Positions 59,701-64,000 of a DNA stretch of 64,000 nt are shown here, piece after piece. The DNA comes from Rhabdophis nuchalis (taxonomy: Eukaryota > Chordata > Lepidosauria > Squamata > Natricidae), in assembly GCA_039707465.1 (NCBI GenBank), contig CM077658.1, forward strand, positions 14,886,074 through 14,950,073. Reading direction: 5' to 3'. The notes beneath the pieces are model-generated. The model did not search any database. It saw only the letters and a list, made by a program, of their open reading frames with translations, and was not told the origin of the DNA. The translations under genes and the position numbers were made by a program. Each line of letters opens with the position of its first letter. Positions within the stretch are counted from its first letter, which is position 1.

Positions 59701-61197
59701 GCTAATTAAAGGGCAATGCAAATTCAATTTAGTTCAAATTATAGAAGCAGTAATTTAATCGCCCCGAGAAAGCGGCTTAAACGTGAATCTGGGAGAAAGC
59801 CTGAAACAAGCTTCCCTCTGTGTTTTATTTTATTTATTTAGGTTGTCAAACATGTACAAGATAACAGGTACGAGTACAAACATGGGCGTGCACAAAGGAA
59901 ATGAGTACAAATAAATGGGGACAGAAGGATAGGGACGGAAGGCATGCTGGTACTCTTATGCACGGCCCCTTTATGGACCTCTTAGGAATGGGGTGAGGTC
60001 CATGGTAGACAGTTAGACAGTAGAGAGGTGCTAAGAATATTCATCCTGCATAACTCACCGTCTTTGCTAAACTGACAGGAGCCAACGATGCCTATGTGAC
60101 CTTGATCCAAAGTGATAGGCCCATGAGACCGGAATTCTCCCGTACGGACATCCCATAACTTGATATTTTCATCCCATCCTGCCGTGCACAGAAAATGACC
60201 ATCCAAAGAGAAGCAGCAATCCGCAATGGCGTTGTTGTGTGCCCTGAAAGAAAGATGGCATTTCACATGAACAAGCCAGGATGATAGTTATCTATTCTAA
60301 AGGACAAGAGGACTATTGGTGTGTAATTGCAAAGAAGAGTAATGAACCAATTAATGAGTGTCTGCATTCTTTTTTTACATATATAATAGTCACATCTACA
60401 TATATAAAAGCGAAATACCACTCATGGAATCTCCAGAACCGTAAAGCCTACAAACTTGAAATTTGGCACGAAAGTTGCTCTTGGCTTCTAGGTGCTCTCT
60501 AAGAAAGCATTTTTCGAAACGAGCATCATGTCATTAGTATTTGTATATTATTATTTACTTTATTCATAAAAAATGAAACTCAGCCAGCTGAACATTCAAA
60601 AATGCATTGCAAATAATAATAATTTAATAATAATTTATTAAATTTGTTGACCGCTCCCTCTCCCCGAAGGGACTCGGAGCGGTGCACAGGGCTAATAAAA
60701 CAATAAATACATACATATAGTTAAAAACAAATTAAATATTTCCCTGCGCTAAAAATTCCAACTAAAAAACTAAAATCCCCATCTAAAATTTCTGGCAACC
60801 CCATCGAAGAGAGACTATCCTAGGCCGGCCGAGCAGAACAGATATGTTTTTAGTTTTAGACGGAAGGAGCGGAGGTCCGTGGTAGTTCTAATGTCGGGGG
60901 GAAGGTCGTTCCAGAGGGCCTACTACTGACTGGTGCCAATGGCTGATACAGTTTGCTGCCAGCATCCTAGGTATCAACCAAGTATCTTCTTAGGATGTAA
61001 GATGTTCCAAGTAGCGCAGTTTTTTGCAGTTCCGCTGGTGTTATATTTAGTAAAATTCTTGGACATGGTGCCAAGTGCCCCGATGACAATGGGTGTCCCT
61101 TGGGGAGAGGACGCGGTATATAAAAATAAAATATTATTATTATTATTATTATTATTACTGTGACATGCTTCATCCATATTATTATTATTATTATTAT

Positions 61198-61238
<41 letters not shown>

Positions 61239-62997
61239 TTAACATGCTCTGAAGCCAAGGGGTTAGACGTTTTACTCTCCCTCCCAATCTGAAAAGAACT
61301 CTGTTCCAACTGCCACTTGGGCATGGGTGTGGCCAGCAGATGACTCATCCAACTGGGAGTTTAGACATTCTACTCCCCCTCCCCACTTGAAAAATGCTCT
61401 GATGATAAGGAGTTAGACTGAGGGACAGAAGAGGAGAGGAGAGGCCTCTGTGGGGCAAGACTGAGGGAGAGAAGGGGATATGACAGGAGAGGCCTCTGTG
61501 GATCAAGCCCGATCACATAGTTTCGTAGCAGAGCATGGTTATCCAGATAATTTAGAATAAAGTGGACAATAGACCAACCTTCCATTATCCAGGGCCAGTT
61601 TCAAATTTTATGGAAGCCAGTCAAAAGGCAAGAAGATAATCATGATCAATATATAATATGCTATATTAGATAAATCCAACACACTCATGATAAAATCGTA
61701 CTACATTGGTTTCTTACCGTTCAATGGTGACGGTGGTAGCCCTTGCGATGATATCCCAGAATTTTATAGACATGTCAGAGGACACCGTAGCTATCCTCTG
61801 GTTGACAGGATCAAACCGGCAGCTTTGGATTGTACTTCTGTGATAGTCTGAAAGAAAGATCCTGCAGGTATCAAGCGGTACCTGGTTTGGTTTCCAACCA
61901 TCAAAAGGATGAAGGTTCATACAGATACTTCAGTGGTAAAAGTCTGAACTATTATATCAGAATAACAGAGTTGGAAGGGACCATGGATGTCTTCTACTCC
62001 AACACCCTGCTTAGGTAGGAGACCCTATATAGCATTTCAGACAAATGGTTGTCCAATCTCTTCTTTAAAACCTCCAGTGTTGAAGCACCCACAACTTCTG
62101 GAGGCAACTTCTGTTCCACTAGCTCATTGTTCTCACTGTCAGGAAATTTCTCCTTGGTCCTAGGTTGCTCCCTTCCTTGATTAGTTTCCATCCATTGCTT
62201 TTTGTCCTACGCTCAGGTGTTTTGGAGAATAGGTTGATGGTGCTGGAGAAGACTCCTGCGAGTCCCTTGGACTGCAAGACGATCAAAGTGGTCAGTCCTA
62301 GAGGAGAGCCACCCTGACTGCTCTTTAGAAGGCCAGATCCTGAAGAGGGAACTCAAAGACTTTGGCCACCTAATGAGAAGGAAGGACTCCCTGGAGAAGA
62401 GCCTGATGCTGGGAACAATTGAGGGAAAAAGAAGAAAAGGACGGCAGAGAATGAGGTGGCTGGATGGAGTCACCGAAGCAGTAGGCGTGAGCTTAAATGG
62501 ACTCCAGAGGATGGTAGAGGACAGGAAGGCCTGGAGGAACATTGTCCATAGGGTTGCGATGGGTCAGACACGACTTTGCAACTAACAACAACAAAGTTAT
62601 TGGGACACTGCTATCGTGTCACTTCCAATACTTCTTTCCATTAAACTAGACATACCAAATTTCTGCAACCGTTCTTCCACAACTTCAGGCCCAAACCTTC
62701 AAGATGATGGACAGAGAGTTGGATGTAATCAAAGCCCTGTCCATTCCGAACAGTGTCATCTTGCCAATTTTGATCCCGCTCCACCCCAACGTGGGATGCT
62801 ACTCACTTCACCTTTTACCAGAAGAAAAAGGGCGCCAACCAAAGTTTAGAAATGGTACCTTGGAGGTATGCCACCTTTTCACCATCTTCAGCATTGCAGA
62901 CAAATAGCGCATTCTCCAAATCTGAACCAGAGGTGACATATTTGCCATCGTGAGAAATATGGCAGGTAGTTACCAGCCCATCTTGACTCACAGACCA
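54994..62997 (-). CDS. WDR88: WDR88, WD40-repeat protein (six internal exons)
   Basis: WD40 repeats fold into a beta-propeller used as a protein-interaction scaffold; the cellular role of WDR88 is not established. Six exons read right to left: 62859-62997, 61718-61847, 60059-60243, 58740-58822, 56204-56272, 54994-55086. All have AG/GT borders and phases that join exactly, giving 233 residues. Five consecutive repeats are visible, with WD ends IKFWDI, IKLWDV, VSVWDI and VRLWDI and GH-type starts (AHNNAIADCCFS, GHIGIVGSCQFS, GHADWVTDVAIS). The human protein is about 470 residues, so roughly half is here: 5' exons lie right of the window and the last exon is unplaced. The assignment rests on the repeat sequences and the SLC7A10-LRP3-WDR88 synteny; another WD40 protein is less likely. 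The exons sit among dense repeats but show no frameshift or stop. Confidence 0.9.
55302..55460 (+). mobile_element. DNA transposon (CAGGTAGTCC family) fragment
   Basis: 'gaggtagtcctcaacgtata' and 'gttgctaagcagagtagttg' match the family's one end. The rest is missing. Confidence 0.7.
55483..56080 (-). mobile_element. CR1 LINE 3' end, with partial internal duplication
   Basis: 'gagttggaagggaccttgga' through 'ctgcaaccgttcttcatatg'. The block 'cttgtcctgccctcaggtgc' reappears at about 55985 after an earlier 'tgctttggagaatagcttga' near 55760, so part of the CR1 is repeated. Confidence 0.87.
56204..56272 (-). CDS. WDR88: WDR88 exon (GHADWVTDV), 69 bp
   Basis: Minus acceptor 'atgtttctgcag', donor 'gtgtga'. 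Encodes GHADWVTDVAISQDKKLVVS SSK, exactly 23 codons, too short to be listed as an ORF. Confidence 0.9.
56446..56535 (+). mobile_element. DNA transposon (CAGGTAGTCC family) end
   Basis: 'ataggtagtccttgacttat' and 'caaagttgcaacggcagtga', then lost at a microsatellite. Confidence 0.7.
56560..56735. repeat. (TCTG)n / (ATCT)n and (AGAT)n arrays in opposite orientation
   Basis: TCTG and ATCT units at 56562-56602 are followed, after a purine spacer, by about 22 AGAT units at 56655-56730, so the tract is a GATA/TATC inverted pair. Confidence 0.92.
56736..57450. other. No gene recognised
   Basis: AT-rich unique DNA in a WDR88 intron, with a GAATA pentamer run at about 57456-57497. Confidence 0.45.
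57498..58190 (+). mobile_element. L2 LINE 3' end
   Basis: Encodes MTSRLDYCNALYMGLPLRCT and [20 protein letters not shown] (frame lost at about 57890), then a full 3' UTR ending 'caccgccccgagtcccttcg' and 'ggtggtttataaat'. Confidence 0.93.
58195..58625 (+). mobile_element. CR1/L2 composite
   Basis: 58195-58240 is a minus CR1 start. 58330-58490 is an L2 3' UTR with the 'gccctgagtctcgtaaggga' palindrome. 58495-58625 is a plus CR1 end ('agaagcaacctagagaacta', 'agccatttgtctgaatgg'). The L2 piece splits the same inverted-CR1 arrangement seen at 24745-25040. Confidence 0.75.
58740..58822 (-). CDS. WDR88: WDR88 exon (SGGYDKTVSVWDI)
   Basis: Minus acceptor 'tgttctatttcag', donor 'gtactga'. Encodes (A)SCVVSGGYDKTVSVWDIG EAYQKISLK. 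It enters in phase 1, matching the previous exon. Confidence 0.92.
58823..60058. other. WDR88 intron
   Basis: No recognised repeat beyond short (AAT)n at 59105-59121. AT-rich, TAAT-containing 59640-59800 is repeat-free and worth a conservation test. Confidence 0.45.
60059..60243 (-). CDS. WDR88: WDR88 exon (two WD repeats)
   Basis: Minus acceptor 'atctttctttcag', donor 'gtgagtt'. Encodes AHNNAIADCCFSLDGHFLCT AGWDENIKLWDVRTGEFRSH, then DQGHIGIVGSCQFSKD. Confidence 0.96.
60381..60510 (+). repeat. Unclassified interspersed repeat fragment
   Basis: 'tatataaaagcgaaatacca' and 'aaacttgaaatttggcacga' have the phrasing of the repeat at 47446-47843 ('caaatttggtacac'). Class unknown. Confidence 0.4.
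60617..60925 (-). mobile_element. L2 LINE 3' end
   Basis: 'gaccgctccctctccccgaa' and 'cggaaggagcggaggtccgt' reverse-match the L2 UTR and ORF end. Broken at about 60920. Confidence 0.88.
61075..61245. repeat. L2 tail fragment with (ATT)n and (AGT)n
   Basis: 'tggggagaggacgcggtata' is an L2 terminus, followed by two ATT runs (61133-61157 and 61178-61198) and an AGT run (61199-61236). Confidence 0.85.
61246..61717. other. WDR88 intron, imperfect tandem
   Basis: A ~65-bp unit with 'gaggcctctgtgg' and 'agactgagggagagaagggg' is partly repeated at 61420-61510. No gene signal otherwise. Confidence 0.5.
61718..61847 (-). CDS. WDR88: WDR88 exon (SSDMSIKFWDI)
   Basis: Minus acceptor 'atctttctttcag', donor 'gtaagaa'. 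Encodes (D)YHRSTIQSCRFDPVNQRI and ATVSSDMSIKFWDIIARATT, then VTIE(R). Confidence 0.95.
61963..62690 (-). mobile_element. CR1 LINE 3' end split by Bov-B
   Basis: CR1 pieces 61963-62235 ('gagttggaagggaccatgga' to 'tgttttggagaatagg') and 62595-62690 ('gacactgctatcgtgtcact' to 'ctgcaaccgttcttcc') join across the insert. Confidence 0.87.
62236..62594 (+). mobile_element. Bov-B (RTE) LINE 3' end, about 360 bp
   Basis: 'agactcctgcgagtcccttg', 'gccaccctgactgctcttta', 'gccacctaatgagaaggaag', 'gtggctggatggagtcaccg' and 'gcgatgggtcagacacgact', ending 'gcaactaacaacaacaaa'. It is inserted in a CR1 copy and therefore younger than it. Confidence 0.93.
62859..62997 (-). CDS. WDR88: WDR88 exon (first in window)
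   Basis: Minus acceptor 'cccattctgtag', donor 'gtacca'. Encodes WSVSQDGLVTTCHISHDGKY VTSGSDLENALFVCNAEDGE KVAYLQ, a WD repeat blade. The 139-bp length and phase fit the next exon. The nearby listed minus ORF reads the wrong frame. Confidence 0.85.
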
Positions 62998-63344
62998 CTA
63001 CAGAATGGGAGGGAAAAGCCACTGAGTTTATTTTATATATACAGAGGGTATCCAAGGCTCTTTGTTTTAAAATATTGATCCAGTTGCAATTATTTTCTTT
63101 AATTAGTTGATCGTAAGCATTTTCCCAGGAGGGTTTGACTAAAGATATGAATAGCAAGTAATCCGTCCTGTTGACTTCAGTGCAATTAACCTAATTAGCT
63201 TTAGCAGTGTGAGCCATATGGTGTTCAAGGAAATTAATTAATTATCATCAGATTATTATGAATTCCACTTAGGGTCAAACAAAGTGAGATGGTGGAGAAA
63301 AACTCCCTATTTCTTTTACTCCCTTGAGATGCACTAAAAACAGA
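62998..63344. other. WDR88 intron, repeat-free AT-rich stretch
   Basis: 63180-63300 has several TAAT motifs ('ttaattaattatcatcagat') and no recognised repeat. Confidence 0.4.
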
Positions 63345-63905
63345 CTGCAGACTGTAGTTCTTGATTTGAGCCCAAAATTTATGTTGCTAAGTGAGACAGT
63401 TGTTAAGTGAATTTTGCCCCATTTTGTGACCTGCAGCTGATACTTATATACCGCTTCACAGTACTTTTACAGCCCTCTCTAAGTGGTTTACAAAGTCAGC
63501 ATAATTGCCCCTAACAATCTGGGTCCTCATTTTACCCACCTCGGAAGGATGGGAGGCTGAGTCAACCTTGAGCTTGGTGGGATTTGAACTGCCAAACTGC
63601 AGGCAGCCGGCGATCAGCAGAAGTAGCCTGCAGTACTGCACTCTAACCACTGCGCCGCCTCGGCTCAACCAGGTTAGTAATCTGGTTGTTAAGTGAATCT
63701 GGCTTCCCCCTTGACTTTGCTTGTCAGAAGGTCGCAAAAAGTGACCCCAGGCCACTGCAGCCGTCATAAACATGAGTTGCCAAGTGTCTGGATTTTGATC
63801 AATGGCCACGGGGATGCTGCAAAGGTCATAGGTGTGAAAAATGATCATGTCCCATTTTTCAGTTCTGTTGTAACTTTGGACGGTCTTTAACTGAGCTCTT
63901 GCAAG
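63345..63905. mobile_element. DNA transposon (CAGGTAGTCC family) split by a SINE
   Basis: Outer pieces 63345-63425 ('cccaaaatttatgttgctaa') and 63666-63905 ('gtgaatctggcttccccctt', 'aaactttggacggtc'-type end). The SINE at 63426-63665 interrupts it. Confidence 0.8.
63426..63665 (-). mobile_element. tRNA-derived SINE with L2-like tail
   Basis: On the minus strand: head 'gaggcggcgcagtggttaga', B box 'gcagttcaaatcccaccaa', body 'ttgactcagcctcccatcct', 3' end 'gaagcggtatataagtatca'. It matches the copy at 26694-27045. Confidence 0.9.
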
Positions 63906-64000
63906 TCTAGGATTCCTGTTTACATATATCCTGCCCTTCAGATAGGAAACCACTCACTGCTGATGTAACTATATAGACTGCGTTAAAAGCTAATTTCATT

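Noticed and set aside
62704..62907. Plus-strand ORF MMDRELDVIKALSIPN...
   Set aside because: Looks gene-like but overlaps a WDR88 exon on the other strand and has no splice or start support. It may be an old repeat.

Overview
This window is vertebrate nuclear DNA, most likely from a squamate reptile and probably a snake. The inference rests on repeat content: Sauria-type tRNA SINEs, Bov-B (RTE) LINE ends, L2 and CR1 LINE ends, many short hAT-type elements with 8-bp target duplications, and very long GATA/ATCT (Bkm-like) and GAAA tracts. Genes are split into exons with canonical GT-AG introns, and repeats fill most of the rest. The species cannot be named from sequence alone.

Three protein genes and one tRNA gene are supported. 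(1) SLC7A10 (asc-1, neutral amino-acid transporter light chain), plus strand: ten coding exons from 13338 to the stop at 25235, with every splice phase consistent. The first coding exon was not found and probably lies left of the window. (2) LRP3 (LDL-receptor-related protein 3), minus strand: complete, seven coding exons from the ATG at 42417 in a CpG-rich promoter region to the stop at 29237, predicted 827 residues (signal peptide, CUB, two LDLRA, CUB, three LDLRA, transmembrane segment, long cytoplasmic tail). (3) WDR88, minus strand: six internal exons between 62997 and 54994 encoding 233 residues of WD40 repeats; its 5' exons lie right of the window and its last exon was not located. (4) A tRNA-Thr(AGT) gene at 51559-51632 (minus), between LRP3 and WDR88. 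The order and relative orientation SLC7A10 / LRP3 / WDR88 match human 19q13.11, so CEBPA is expected beyond the left edge and GPATCH1 beyond the right edge.

Layout: 1-13.3 kb is repeat-rich DNA upstream of or within intron 1 of SLC7A10. It holds solo LTRs, Sauria SINEs, a Bov-B end, L2, and a palindromic hAT MITE whose centre has expanded into a 21-bp minisatellite. 13.3-25.5 kb is SLC7A10. 25.5-27.4 kb is the space between the convergent 3' ends, with an hAT element carrying a coiled-coil coding fragment. 27.4-42.8 kb is LRP3, whose introns hold a 73-bp minisatellite, an L1 fragment and a complex inverted/direct repeat. 42.8-55 kb is intergenic: CR1, nested DNA transposons, a 1.36-kb ATCT tract, the tRNA, and AGAT/GGGT tracts. 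55-63 kb is WDR88.

The three proteins are not known to work together; the grouping is conserved synteny. No prokaryotic features, CRISPR arrays or operons occur. The main points of interest are the repeat structures: minisatellite birth inside a MITE, gene-fragment capture, nested insertions with intact target duplications, and simple repeats abutting splice sites.
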